Notes: generated by a model not told the origin, from the sequence alone. A stretch of DNA of 64,000 nt from Tetrahymena thermophila SB210 (GCF_000189635.1 NW_002476335.1:558001-622000); one strand, 5' to 3'. Positions 1-12,815 are shown, counted from the first letter of the stretch. Numbers and translations are program-made.

Positions 1-511
1 AAACAGTGTGCTTGCTTAAAGTAGTTTCTTTAGTAACAGGTTCACCAACTGAAATTTAAATCTATTTGTTTTATATTATCAAGGATATTGATTACAGATT
101 TTGCCTTTTTTATATATATAATTTTTTTTTTACCTCATTGTTATCATCCAAAATGAAAGGATTGAAAATTCTCTAAGAATCATCTGGTCTTTGAACATTC
201 TAAATGTATTTTATAAATTTTTTAATCATTTTTTATGTCAAAATTTCCAAAATAGTTAAAATTTTTCATCTTTTTAATTGCAGAAATGAAAAAATAATGA
301 TAATTATAATGAAGAAAAAGCGTATAATAGTTTTTAAAGGAATGTTTATTACATTATAATCGAAATTTTAATTTTGTTATTGATTTTATTAATCTGTTTA
401 TTGATTCTATTAGTAATCTTATTAGCCATAGTTCTATTAATAAGTATTATCGTAATAGTTGCTTTGATATTGATCTTGATATTGGTTGTTGTTGTTATCG
501 TCTTGGTACAT
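1..511 (-). CDS. PX-domain (sorting-nexin-like) protein, 5' part only
   Basis: Three exons can be read on the minus strand with TAA/TAG as Gln: 511-353, 199-134 and 61-1, joined in phase 0 across AT-rich GT..AG introns. The start is the ATG at 511 in an AAAATAAAAATG context. The first 53 residues are almost only Asn, Gln, Asp and Tyr (MYQDDNNNNQYQDQYQSNY...), a low-complexity head common in Tetrahymena. Exon 3 opens with IQISVGEPVTKETTLSKHTV, which resembles the first beta strands of PX domains of sorting nexins (I-x-V-x-x-P, then a strand ending before a Y-x-V). PX domains bind phosphatidylinositol 3-phosphate on endosomes. The gene leaves the window on the left, so the domain call rests on about 20 residues and is tentative. 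It is head-to-head with the gene at 1180. Confidence 0.55.
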
Positions 512-1179
512 TTTTATTTTTCTAATTCTAGCTATTTATTTACCTTTTGTAAGATTTTTTATTATTTTTTAAATTACTTATATAATTTTGATAAAATTTC
601 TTTAATGATATTGTTTAATTTTAATAACCTCTTATTTATATATATGATTCTTCCTGTATCTAATATAAACTATATCAATTTTCACCAAATCTTCATACTT
701 CCTAATCAGATGATTATAATTGCTTGATTAACTTTGTTTTTGTGTGATATTTGTTAAATATCAAGCTTCCCTATTTTTTATTTAGAAATTGCTTCCTGTC
801 TGCCTGTCTGTCAAAAGTTATTATTGAAAGCGTATCAAAAATAAAAGAAATCTTTTTTATTTTTAAAATTGCCTTGATATTATAATAAATTACAAAGTAT
901 TTTCTTATGATTTCTTAAAAACTATTAAATCAAAAATTTGCTGATAATAGTTTATCGTACTAACAAAAACAAAAGTAGCACTATTTACATTAAATATATT
1001 TTATTATCTATTTATAAAAAAATAAATAAATTTATTTTACTAATTTTATAAAAAATGAAGTCGTGATTTTTTACTTAAAGATTATTTTTCTTTTTAATCA
1101 TTTATTGCTAATATTAGTCTTATTCTATCTCTTAAATAATTAATTTATAGAATTTAATTTTTATGTACAATTATAAAAA
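512..1179. promoter_or_regulatory. Divergent intergenic region
   Basis: This 668-nt AT-rich spacer lies between two genes that start outward from it (ATG at 511 on minus, ATG at 1180 on plus), so it should hold both promoters and 5' UTRs. No recognisable motif was found. A short run of a 4-nt repeat (ctgtctgcctgtctgtc) lies near 796. Confidence 0.5.
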
Positions 1180-2361
1180 ATGAGTTAAAGCAGTGAAAAT
1201 AATTCCTCTTATCTATTTACTTCTGTTTCTAATAAATCTATAAAGAAGAGAAGTAAAAAATAATTTAGCAAACAGAGAACTCATAAAATTTTATGCTAAA
1301 CAATTCCTATTTGGAAAAATCTAAGTACTGTAGGAAATATAATTTATTTTGGAGGATATTTAATAGATTTAGACTATTTAAAAGATGATTCATTATTTAC
1401 ACTGACAGAGAGAGCTCGGGCTATTAAGGATAGGGACGGAATTTAACAAATAGTAGTTCATAAGCAAAATAGAACACTTTAAATTTATTCTAGATCAGAT
1501 ATAAATCAGCTAGATGATTTTAAATAAAAAAAAGACACTCAAAATGTTTAATATGTTGTTGATTTACTCAAATCTAAGAATGATCAAAATTTATATTAGC
1601 TTTCTTAGCTAATTCTACTTTTTCATAACAAACTTAAAGAGCATTATAATCACGAAGTATTTAACTATGAAGTTAATAAAAAAATGAGTAAGTATATTTG
1701 AGCCTTAAAATTAAAAAAGGAAGTTTATTCATTTTCTTTTATTAAAGTTGATCCTGAGACAAATTATCGAAGCTATTAATAAAAAAGGTAGGAGTTTATT
1801 GATTTTATAAACGAAAAATTGTGTCAAGAGAAAGAGTCATTCTATTCTTATTCAGTTTTAGGCAAAAATCCTGAGAGTTTCGAATACTAAGGAGCTTTTT
1901 TTGGTATTAGCGAGGGATTACTAGCACTACTAGGAACTAGCTTAGAGAGTGCTCCTTAGATTTATTTAAGATTGGGTATCGTTGATTTTATGAACAGAAA
2001 ATCGAGATTTGATTCGCTTTTAGCAAGCATGAAAACATTTATAGAAAGGAAAGTTTAAAATTCATTTTAGATAAATATTTAGACTTATGATTTTATCAGT
2101 ATACCTGCTACTAAAATAACAACAAGAATATGCTAAGATGAAAACTGTCCTTATGAATTCTAAGCATTTATTCAAACTTATGAAATAGAAAGCTCTCATC
2201 TTTTAAGAGTTATTGAAGAAAGAAAAGAAATTTTACATAACCCACTAGCTAATATAAATAATCTTGATGATTATGATTTTATATATGAGCTTCAGAAAGA
2301 AATCTTTTTAGAAAAATTTTATAAAAATTAGAAATAAATTGAAGTTTCTGATTATCGATGA
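1180..2361 (+). CDS. Hypothetical protein, possible PAS-like segment
   Basis: The ATG at 1180 (AAAAAATG) opens a frame that runs to TGA at 2359-2361. It is broken by one in-frame TGA at 1699-1701. That TGA lies inside a GT..AG segment, 1688-1723 (36 nt, donor GTAAGT, multiple of three), so a very short intron is the simplest reading. The product would be about 380 residues. The first half is rich in Lys and Gln (KKRSKKQFSKQRTHK near residues 21-35). The second half contains GISEGLLALLGTSLESAPQI, which faintly recalls the helix/strand pattern of a PAS fold, and a CQDENCPYEF stretch. I do not recognise the family and the PAS idea is weak. Upstream it shares a spacer with the PX gene. Its 3' end faces the minus-strand gene at 2467 only about 105 nt away. 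Confidence 0.6.
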
Positions 2362-2466
2362 ATATTTTGTATCAAAAAAATATTTACAATTCAAATTAAT
2401 AAAATTTTAACATAAAATTTATAATTTTAATCATTTAAATAGTTTTTTATTAATGTCATCCATCCA

Positions 2467-3771
2467 TCAATAAATTATATGATTATTAAATTTTCTTTTT
2501 TTAGTAGGCAACGGAGATGAAATTATATCATCCTTTTCGTTATCTGGTTCTACCTTCTTGACATTTTATACTTTGGTAGAGCGATTAATGATCTTATTTA
2601 TTTTTCTTTTTGTCTTGACTATTTTTTAGATCCAAATTAAATAACTCATATGTCATAAGTGTTTAATTAAGTTGATATAAAATTACCTTAAAATTTTTAA
2701 AAGATAGTTTCTTTTTTAATTGATGAGATAGAAAGATTTTGTCTGTTTTTTGAGAGTCTAGTTATAAGCATAATTGCTTTAAAATTTACATTCTATTGCT
2801 TCTTAGATTGGATCTTTTCTATGAATTTTTTATTTACGTCTAACTGTTCCTATGAAGCAAGGTCTAGAAGTGCTTGTTCTGTCAAAGATAGATCTACTAT
2901 AAATAAATTAGAAGTTAGGCATTACAAGTATGCAAAGTAAATGTCTTCAAAGCTATTGAGGTCTATTAAATTGGTTATTTCATTCACATTCAGTAATTTA
3001 CTACTTCTTATGTCAAGCTCTTTATTAAACTTCTTTCTTGATTTTTCAGAAAAAATTGTATATTTTATTATGAGAGACTTATTTTGATTCTTTGATATCT
3101 CCTTGCAAAGATCTTATCCATGCAAATTTTAAATTTTAGAATTAGATTCTTTGAGTATTCTCTCGAAAAAGGTATCTTTTTCTAAATTACGATATATATG
3201 CTCAAATTAATCTTTTGCTAATTTATCGTAAATAACTAGATATTATAATTAAAATTATTCATAAAATTAAAGTTTCAATATTTTATATTATTATTATTAC
3301 GAAAATTGCCATAAAAGTCAAGAATAGAAATAGATTTTTTTGATCTATTAAGATGTCTAGAAATATTGTTTAGCTGATCAATAAATATATCCTTGTTTTA
3401 ATTGTGCTCAAAGTCCTTGATGAGTTAAGTTTCAACTTCCATTTTTAGTAAAGTTTACTGCCTATTTTAAAACATTTTTAAGTGATGACTTAATAAAACT
3501 ATTTTTTTTACTAGTTTATTTGTTTTTCTTGGTACTTTAAAAATTTATCAATTTCTTTAAAGAGCTCAAGGTAGAGAGGAGTTATTTCCATTTTTGAGGA
3601 TAACTTTTATCTAATGACTTAAAAAGTTGACTTAGCATTTTCGATATCATTAATAGTATATTGAATTTCTAAATTTTTGTTAACTTGCTTTAATTCTGAG
3701 AGTCTTTCAAGGATTTCTCTTTCATCAAATAAGTTTTCTTTTATTTAATCAATAATAAAACAAGTGTCCAT
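2467..3771 (-). CDS. Hypothetical coiled-coil protein with C-terminal basic NLS-like motif
   Basis: The ATG at 3771 (AAAGAAAAGATG) begins MDTCFIIDQIKENLFDEREI, and TGA is at 2467-2469. Three introns restore the frame: a short one near 3500 (about 38 nt, gttttatt..aatag), one starting within a run of ATA/AAT triplets near 3297, and one at about 2628-2695. The N-terminal 90 residues are heptad-like and charged, suggesting a coiled coil. The middle (for example TNLIDLNSFEDIYFAYLQ) is predicted helical. The C-terminus ends in SSPLPTKKRKFNNHIIY, whose TKKRK cluster looks like a classical nuclear localisation signal. I do not recognise the family. It is convergent with the gene at 1180. The intron joins are inferred from frame continuity only. 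Confidence 0.6.
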
Positions 3772-4393
3772 CTTTTCTTTTTTCGGATTTTGAATTTTTT
3801 TAAATTAAATATTATAAAATTTGATTGAAAACTATTGATTTTTAATATAAATCAATAGAGTGATTTGAACTTACTAACTAAATCATAATTTTTTTAATTA
3901 ATTAACTATTATTTATCTCTTAGCTAGCTACTACTATAATTCATTCAAAAATATTAATAATGAGAATCATTTAAGTTATGCAACATATTTATTTTTGATA
4001 TTATCCTAATTAATTGCTAGAATAGTTTTAAGGTTATATATAATTGATTTTATGTTTCCTTTTACAAATTATTTTCTTTGAAAAATTTATTAAGAATAAT
4101 ATTTTAAAATATTATAAATTTCAAACGAAATTTTATATTAAAAAAAATTAAATAATAATACTTTCTTTTAATAATTTAATAGAAAAAAATTATTTTAAAT
4201 TAAAAATATTTTGAAAGTTATTTAAAATTATTAATCTTTTTTTTGAAAAGTTTCAATTAAGCTATTTATTTGTTTATAATAACATTTTATCTTATATTTT
4301 AGCGTAATTAAATAATTAGATATATTCAGTACTCTCATTATTACATAAAGCAATAAGTTAATAGTATTTTTTAAACTTTGAGATAATATATAA
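3772..4393. promoter_or_regulatory. Divergent intergenic region
   Basis: This very AT-rich spacer separates the starts of the minus-strand gene (3771) and CFAP100 (4394), so both promoters should lie here. It holds homopolymer A/T runs and no motif I can name. Confidence 0.4.
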
Positions 4394-6823
4394 ATGTCAG
4401 AAACTTAATCTATGAAAGTAAATTTTAAAATGTTCAGTGCAACTCTGTATTACTTATCTTTTTATAATTAAAAAGCTCCCTCAAATCCATCAAAAAAATT
4501 AAACTATTGTAAATTATTTTAATGCTTTTTTATTTTTAGCAAATTATTTTGATTATAATTTAATTTTAAAATAAAACTCAGAGCTTCTAGGTTTAGATTG
4601 TGAATGATTCAAATGATAATTCTGTTAACTAGAATCAAAAGCAACTAAATATGTCTAAATCTCTAACGTCTCCTTTCAAGATACCTACTGACGAGGAGAT
4701 ATTTTAATTTTATGAGATAGAGAAGCAAAAAAAGAATGAAAGTAGAAATCAAATTATCAATAGCAAAATTTGGGAAAAGAAAACATTTAGCTAAAAAAGA
4801 TCTTTAAAGCATTTCAAGGACATCTAACCAGAAACTTTAGATAATTATAGGGGCAAAAACTGCTTTAAGGATAACTAAAAAAAACTGATACAAGAAGCAT
4901 TAAATGTAGCTAAGGAACGATAAAATTAAGATAAAGGTAATTTTAAGAATGAAAGTTTAAACGAAATTCTAAACTAGCGCAAAGAAATGTTTTTAGTTAC
5001 AATGTCTCATGATATTATAGCTAATGAGGTAATTTTTTTCAAAATAATTTTGTAAAGATTTAGTAAAATAAATTTAAATGAATGAAAATGATGATATTAG
5101 TTAGATGTGAATTTATCGTTTTAATTTAATATAACTTTCATAACAAATAAAAAGATTAATAGAATAAAAAAGTTATCAGAAGACAGAGAATAAGCTTTAA
5201 TCAGTAGTGAAAAAATGTTGAAATAAGATTATGAAAATTTTTAGAAGTACTTAGACTAAAATAAACAACAAAGAATAGATGCTGAATAAAGAGCTGAAGC
5301 TCTTAATAAGTAAAGAAGGCAAAAGGAAGTTATGATAAAAGAAATTAATTTAAAACTCACTACTATAAGAGCAGAAAAATCAAGAAATGAAGAAATACTT
5401 GCAGGTTACAAGGAGCACAAAGAATTTTTAGATAAGTTAGCTCCTAAGGTATATTTTTTATTATAATAAGCCAATTATAAATTATTTATAAATAGGATTG
5501 GGAAGAAGAAAAGTAAAGAAAAAAAATTTAGTTAGTAGATAAATTAAAGTTAGAATTTATAGAGAAGCAACAAGACAGTTTGAACGGTAAGCTGCTTTTT
5601 ATATTTAAAATTTCTTTATTTAATACAAATTTCATTAGAAAGAAATAATAAAGGAAGTAAATAGAAGAAAGATAGTGGTTTCTCATAAACAAATACTTTG
5701 GAGAAAAAATAATTGTAGATTTAAAAAATAGAAAATTAATTTTATTCCTTAGTAGAAAAAGATGAGCTATCAGATTTAGAAGGTAATTTTCAATTTACTC
5801 AAATAAATTAATAAATAGATAAATAAATAAACACTTTAATTAGATTTTGAAGATAATTATCCTATGTACTTCTAAAACCCACAGCAATTATAAGACGTTT
5901 TTAATTCATTGGAGGAAAAAAACCTCTTTTTAATTTAGATGAAGCAAGAAGACGAATAGAATCTTGAAGAATTAAAGCATAAATTCAAGCAAGAGAAATA
6001 AGTAAGTATACAAATAACAAATATTCAGATATTTTATGTATTTTTTTAAGCTACTAAATGCAAAAGCTAGGAATTTATAAATTTAAAAAGACCTGCTCAA
6101 AAAATAAGTTGAAGAAATTTCAACCGGTATGAAAAGCATAAAGCAAAAGACCGAAGACTTATAGAATAAGAGTGAGGATAAATACGAAAAGCTATTCAGA
6201 GCTTTAGTAATTTTATAATTAAAATTTTAGTATATCAAAGTTAAATATTTACTTTAAAATAAGATTGTTGATTTATATAATACTTTTAAAGAAGAAATAA
6301 ATCTACATGATCCAGAATCTTAGTCAACTCTATTTCTTTTATCAGTAATTTTTATCTTAAAAATATTTATAAATAGTAATTAAAAAAAATATTTAGCAAA
6401 TAGAAATCCTGTTTGAAAAATAATTTAAAGAAATTAAACTGTGTCCAATTAAATTAGTAGAAGAAAAGGTATTTTTAATTCAAAATTTAATTTGATTATA
6501 TTATCTTTATTTAAATTACTTTAAAGAGAAAAAAAGCTGAGAAAGATAGAAAATAATCATAAAGAGATGCACAAAATAAGAAAAAAGAAGATGAAGTTCT
6601 ACGTAGAAATGAAAAAAACAGGATAAAAATGGAATAGCCTTCAAAGAAGAAGTAAGATATTGATTTAAATATTTATATTCATGAAAATTTTTAAAGAATT
6701 GGTAGAATAGACATGATAAGAAGTGCTCCCTTCATTAAAATAGTAAATAAGGAATAAACAACATAAGATAACTAAGAAGACGAAGATATGAAGTATTTCA
6801 GAGAAGATTATAGATTATTTTGA
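4394..6823 (+). CDS. CFAP100: Cilia- and flagella-associated protein 100 (MIA complex)
   Basis: CFAP100 (CCDC37; MIA1 in Chlamydomonas) works with CFAP73 in the modifier-of-inner-arms complex, which tunes I1 inner dynein arms on the axoneme. The predicted protein has the family's order of parts. SPFKIPTDEEIFQFYE matches the N-terminal motif. It is followed by a DUF4200 coiled coil running from RKEMFLVTMSHD to EFLDKLAPKDWEEE, with the typical EKMLKQDYENFQKYL core. Next is an acidic linker with MYFQNPQQLQDVFNSLEEKN, then long charged coiled coils to RKKAEKDRKQSQRDA. The end is TGA at 6821. About nine introns are needed (donors at 5029, about 5449 and onward), all GT..AG and in phase. The first exon (4394-4417, MSETQSMK) is inferred. 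The next in-frame ATG is 4651, so the true start is the least certain point. Confidence 0.85.
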
Positions 6824-8068
6824 TTAAAAATAGAGCAATTAAGTAAATTTAATTTCTTTAAATAAATAATCTTAAATGTTTTATATTATGTCAAATGTTA
6901 ATAAATTTATATAAACATTAACTCATCACCAATAAATTATTTATTTATTGTTTAATTAAATAAATAAACTAAAAATTATTTTTACTATTTTTAAAAAGGA
7001 TAACAAATATATTTATTTAATTAAATATTAACTACTAAAATTAATATTTTTTTATTTGTGAAAAAAAAATGTCAAAATTTTATTTTTTAAATGATATCAT
7101 TTATTTTTTTAAATTGTATTCAATCTAAAATTATTCAAAAATAAATTATTTTAATTATTTGCTTGTAATAAATATTTTAAAATATCTTTTTAATTAATTC
7201 ATGATTCATTTTTTATTGATGTAAAAGCTTTTAAGAAGTTAGTTTGTAGCTATTATAACATCACTCAAATATAATCTCTTGATTCAAATTTGATATAAAA
7301 GCTAACAAATTAATTACTAAAATGAATTTTTTAATAAAGCTGAGTTTAATATTTTAAAAATAAGTTCTGATTTAATTAAAAATTATGGAAAAGTGAAAAT
7401 AAATAAGTTTTTAAAATTTTCTACTTTTCAGTCAAAAATAATTCATTAATATTAGCAAGTTAAAAATTATTTTTATTTTTTTATTTCCTTATAAATGAAG
7501 TAGAAATCATATTTAAAATACAATAATAAATTTATTAGAAACTTTTCCTTGAAAAAAAGAAAATCTTATTATGTAAACAAATATTTTTGAGTTATAATTA
7601 AATAAACTAAACAACCTTATGCTTATATGTATATAATAGTTTAATTTATTAATAAAAAAATAAATGTGATTTATTTAAATTATATTTTAATTTTATAAAA
7701 ATAATTTCTTTCACATTTATATAAAATAAAAATAAATTTGAAATAAAGATTCTACTATCAATCAATAAAGATATTTGCTATTTTGTGATAAAGAATTTTT
7801 AATTCATAAAAATTTTAACAATATCTTGGATTTAATATATGATTTTTAAAATGTACTTATTTAATTATTAGTTAAAGGATAACTAATATTTTAATTATAA
7901 AGTTTGATTCATTAAATAATAAATCAGTTATCTAATTGGAACAACCAAACATATTCAGATTAAAAATTATATTCAAAATTTTATAAATTATTACTATAAA
8001 TAATAATTCAAGCAGATAAAAACAATTTTGTTAGATTATTTTATTCTTTCACAAGCTAGTTTTACAAA
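6824..8068. other. Intergenic, no gene seen
   Basis: This stretch of about 1.2 kb of A/T-rich DNA lies between two plus-strand genes. No frame free of TGA has protein-like composition. It should contain the CFAP100 3' end and the promoter of the CFAP161-like gene. Confidence 0.4.
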
Positions 8069-10195
8069 ATGAATCAAGGATAAGGAAGCATTCCATAAAA
8101 ATATCGCCACTAAGTTCGTATAGGAAACTGGAGCGAAGAGTGGGAATTAGAAAAAATAAGGTATTGATCATTTTTCATTTAAAAAAATCTATATTAGATA
8201 ATAGATTAAATATTATGTTTAACATGAGCTGCTTCTTTAATTCATTTACATATAAAAATGGTTAGATTCAAAGATTATTTAGCTACATAAACTAAAACAT
8301 CAATTGCATAATAAAAGATCGAAGCTGGTCATCAAAAAGTATACTTTAAATTTAATTAACATTAATAATTATTCTATTTGCTTAAATGATTAAAAAAAAC
8401 ATATTAATTATATTAGGCTTCTCTCACTTATTCAAGAGATGGTTACATTCATTTTGGAGATAGAATTATGCTTTATAATGATAAGACAAGAGGTTATTTA
8501 GGTAAAATGTTTGCCATTTCTTTTGAAATTATTATTAATTTTATTGAAAACAATTTAGAGTACATAAATTAAATGTAAAATTAAAAAAAATAGTTTGTGA
8601 TATTTGGGAAAAATATAACTAAATAGATGAAAGCTATCCTGTGTCTACAACTGGAAAGACCTTCCCATGTGCACGCTCTATTTTCTTAATACAACCGTAA
8701 CTATAAGATTTATTTTAAATATTATCTGTTTCGTTAACCAATTCATTAATTTAACATTAGTTGCCCTGAAGATTACAATCCTAGATAAAACATCTTGTGC
8801 TATGGATAGAAATTTAAGATTGTTGTCAATCCTAGAATGTTTAGAAAACCAGTAAAAATTTTATTTAATTTTTAGGTAAAGGATTAAATTTAATTTTAAA
8901 ATGAACTAGCTCTACTTATCTAGCTAGCCTGCTGATCCTTAAAGAAGTAAAAAAAACTCAAGACAATAAGATTCATTCCTTTCTTCCAAGGATAATTTTG
9001 ATTCTGTTTGGGTTGTTGAGCATATTGACCCTTAAATTAGATTTGAAATGAATAAATAACCTGTTAGAGCAAATGATCCTATAATCTTAAAACACTTCTA
9101 AACAAATTAGTACTTAGCAAGTGATGAGTAGTAAGTGAAGAACACTTATGGAATTGAAAACGAAGTTTTTGCTCTTTAATATTAAACATATAACAAAACA
9201 TAAAATTTAATTGCTGAAAAGATGGGAAGAACTACAATTGATATTCCTATGAGAAACTAGCATTCTTAAAACACTTGGTGTCTTGTTACAGCTGATGATC
9301 CAATCTTAGAATTTGATGAGAGTGTTCTTGATCGTATAGAAACTCCTAAAGACATAGTTTAAAAGTTACGCTATTAAATATCTGCAAGAGGATTCTTCAG
9401 TTTAAGAGGTCTTGATTTTATTTTTAGAGATATGGACTAATAAAAAACAGGTTAACTTGAATATGACGATTTCCGTTGGGGTTTAAGAAACTTTGGAATA
9501 CAATCAACACCAGAAGTAAGCAGGATAATTCTTTAAAAAATATTTCTTAGAAAAAAATTAGAAAATAGCTTTTTAGTTCAAAGAAATAAACTGAAAATTG
9601 AATATTATTTTTTATAATAAATAGGAAGTTAAATTATTAATGGAAGCTTATGATAAAAATCTTAATGGATATGTTGATTATCAAGAATTTATTTCATCTC
9701 TGAGAGTAAAAAATAAATTTTATTTTAATTCTTTAATTAATATTTATTTGCAAAAATATCATTTTAAAGGGAAGCTTATCTGACAGAAGAAGTGATTTAG
9801 TTTCAAAAGCTTTTGAAAAAATATAGCAATAGTATGGAGTAGTAAATTTAGAAACTATTGGTAAGGCTTACAAAGCACACAAATACACAGATGTAATTAA
9901 AAAAGTTAGAAGACAAGCAATTTAAAAAAATTATTAACTTTTTCAATAAAAGGTTGTAAGAGGTCAAAAATCTGCAAAGTAACATTTCGATGAATTCATA
10001 AAGGAATGGTAGATAAAAGATTTATTGAAACCAATTTCAAAATTAGAATTTATCCTTTTCTATCAAGTAAGATCAATTTTGAATTAAAAGATTAAACTTA
10101 AATATAAATAATAATATTTTAAAAAGGATGTCAGTGCACTCATTGATAGAGAAGAATAGTTTGATTCTTTAATTAAATAAACTTGGGAATTGTGA
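8069..10195 (+). CDS. CFAP161-like microtubule inner protein with C-terminal EF-hands
   Basis: Nine exons can be placed: 8069-8160, 8266-8338, 8417-8501, 8594-8696, 8761-8851, 8910-9515, 9625-9705, 9770-10066 and 10127-10195. They total 1497 nt and give 498 residues, with every join in phase. The N-terminal 290 residues follow CFAP161, a protein inside ciliary doublet microtubules: VRIGNWSEEWELEK, then YSRDGYIHFGDRIMLYND, then a beta-trefoil-like part with KPLYLSSQPADP, IDPQIRFEMN and NTWCLVTADDP. The C-terminal 200 residues look like calcyphosine EF-hands: LRYQISARGFFSLRGLDFIF, the loop DMDQQKTGQLEYDDF and the loop DKNLNGYVDYQEF, both with Asp/Glu at calcium-binding positions. Human CFAP161 is only about 300 residues and lacks this tail. 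Doublet localisation is inferred from the family. Confidence 0.82.
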
Positions 10196-10449
10196 TGAAC
10201 TATTATCGAAGTGATGTGCTAATTGTCCAAATATAAATGATTGCAAATTAATTATATCATACTATTATGCCTTAAATGAATGATTCTTTTTAAAATTTGA
10301 AAATGAATTAAAAATATATTATAAATTTTTGTTTAAACAAACTGACTGTTTTCATTTTATTCTTTATAAATAATTAGTTTTAACAATTTAAAATAAATTT
10401 AATACTAAAATATCTTAACTAATTTATTTTTGTGAACTTTCTTATCAAT

Positions 10450-11143
10450 TCAAAGCTAAAGATATCCCTTACAATATTTGCTGATTTCTCTTGTTAGATG
10501 TTCTATTAAGAAATGCTCATCTTTATTAGATTTCCACATTTCAGTATTTTTATCATAGTAATACTTAAACAAGCCGCTATATTTGTTAGTAATTTTTTAC
10601 TTATTAAGACAAATATAAAATATATATGATTATTTATTTACCTTATTGGGCTAAATAAATAAATTTATCTTTGGTTGAAATCAGTGTATACTTGATAAAC
10701 TCCTACTTCTTTAATATCAATTTAAAGCTTATAGTCTTCATCGTCATTTTCGTTGCTTTAAAAAAAAATATTTTTCATAAATATATCCAAATTGCAATTA
10801 CGTTTTGTTAAAAATAATTGTTTACAATCTATCTATGTTATTGATTTTTTCTTCATATTGTCTTAAATCTTAGAATGCCTTTTCTAATCTGTATAATAAT
10901 AAATTGGCTTCACCTTAAAAGTCTTCTTTTTCTATGAAAGGTCTAAGTAGTTAGATTATCATTTTAATATTAGTTCTTAATTTTTTTAAGTTTTAATTTT
11001 TGTTACATAGGTTTCTCTTGAATTTTAGGCTTAGATTTCAACCTATCTACATTTTAAAGTAGGTTGTACTATGGCTTATGAATAAGATGAGTTTTTTTTA
11101 CTATTTTTACAAGATTTAAAACTCTTTTTGTTAAACTTAGCAT
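10450..11143 (-). CDS. FXN: Frataxin, mitochondrial
   Basis: Frataxin helps iron-sulfur cluster assembly in the mitochondrial matrix by binding the NFS1-ISCU complex. Four exons (11143-11007, 10942-10826, 10755-10642, 10576-10450) give 495 nt and 164 residues, with all joins in phase. The N-terminus MLSLTKRVLNLVKIVKKTHL is basic and hydroxylated without acids, as expected for a mitochondrial presequence. A helix EANLLLYRLEKAFQDLRQYE precedes the strands KEVGVYQVYTDFNQRQIYLF. Next come SPISGLFKYYYDKNTEMW, which corresponds to the conserved SGP-R-Y-D-W region, and the C-terminal helix HFLIEHLTREISKYC. The exon 3/4 join (ATA AG|C GGC) is chosen because it recreates PISG. It is convergent with the CFAP161-like gene, 254 nt apart. 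Confidence 0.88.
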
Positions 11144-12815
11144 TTTAGTTACTTTTAAAAACAAAAAATTGAATGAATGAAATTAACAAATTAATATTAA
11201 TTTTTGAAATCTGATTAATATCTTTACATCATTAAAAAGAAATCTATCAATAATTTCTAGAAATATTGTTATAAATAGAACTTTAAAAATTAATCATAAT
11301 AATAAATTTTAAATATACACTAAAATGGCTAAGCAAAATTAATAAAATTATTTTATTATTTAAATAAGTTATTTTGTTAAAATATTTGAATTTTATTTGA
11401 TAAAAATTAGTCTGCTAGTATTAAAAAAACAATCTTGCATATTTAAACTGATGAAAAAGGATTAACAAATAATAAATAAATTCTGTTAATAAGTAAGTTT
11501 TTTAATTTTTAAATTAATTAATTTTAAATTTTGTTGTATCAGTTTTTTAAGATTAATTATATTTTAGTTATCAACCATGAAAAATTCAACCTTTATTAAA
11601 GTTTTAAAGACCTATTTATTAGAATAAAAATTTATAATATGATTATCTATCTAATAACCACTTAGAACGACAAATAAATTTTTTTTATATAAATTAAATA
11701 ACTTTAAAAATATAAAAATTAGAATACTTTTTATAATTATAAGTAATATCTTTATTTAAAAATCATCAGTTTTTAAAAAATTAACCTTCTTTAAATATTT
11801 AAATATATATTCATATTTATTAGAATTAATATTTAAATCTTTAAAAGCAAACAAATAATTATTTAAAAAAAATAAAATTTATCTTTTAATAATTCTAACT
11901 AAAAATAAATTAAATATTTTTGTTTTGGTATTCTTAGATTAATTATTTTATAGTCATCAATCTTTATTTATTCAACCATAATTTATACTTTAAAACTTAT
12001 TTATTAGAATTAAAATTTAAAATATCAAAAACAAATAAGCTCTAAAATGAATAATAAAAATTTACGTTTTGAAATTTTCCAACAAAAAAAATACCTCAGT
12101 GTTTAAAAATTTAATTCGAAAATTGTTAATTTAAAATTATTTTTATAATTTAAATATTAATTACTACAGTTATAATATGAAATTTCATATTTTTTTTGTT
12201 GAAGCTATGAATATAATTGAAGAAACACGTTTTATTTATACAATTTCAAAATGTTAAAATCTATCAAAGCAAAATTTAAGAGGAGCTGAATACTCTTTTT
12301 ATTGAATTCCGTTCTGCAATGTTTTTGAATTATAAATAAATTTGATAGCACGTTTGAGTCTGATAATCTAAACTACTTAAAAAAAATAATAAAGTTAGAT
12401 GAAGGGATTTTATACAAACAATACTTTAATGATTGATTGATTGAATAGAGAAGAAATCAAAGAGAATTTATTAAAAGGGAAATAAAATAAAATAAAAAAT
12501 TCAATAAAAATATTAAATTTGAAAGAATTTCCAATATAATTAACATTAATTGTATAAGATAAGTCTTAACTTGCTAAAGAACGAATCTTATTAATCAAAT
12601 TAAAAACAAGAAAAAGAAAATCAAAAAATAAAGCAGCAACAACAATTTAACAAAAAATTTGTTAATTAAAAAACAAAGAGACTTAATTTTCAAAAGAATA
12701 AGGTGGTGAAAGAATCTTTTCGCATTGAAAAGACAAAAAAAGGAGAAAGTAAAGTAGAAAAAAAGATATAAAAAGGAAATAGGTGAATAAATAAAACAAC
12801 AAAGAATAAGGAAAA
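11144..12815. other. Divergent intergenic region with a diverged direct repeat
   Basis: About 1.7 kb of AT-rich DNA separates the start of frataxin (minus) from the start of beta-adaptin (plus). Two related blocks, about 11545-11650 and 11930-12030, share the order aagattaattat...agt(t)atcaa...tttatt...acctatttattagaa in diverged form. This suggests an old local duplication with a period near 385 nt. No gene is supported. Confidence 0.4.

Noticed and set aside
374-727. Plus-strand hydrophobic Leu/Ile/Val-rich open frame
   Set aside because: It is the antisense image of a minus-strand Asn/Gln-rich exon. The minus reading has a proper start context, introns in phase and a PX-like continuation.
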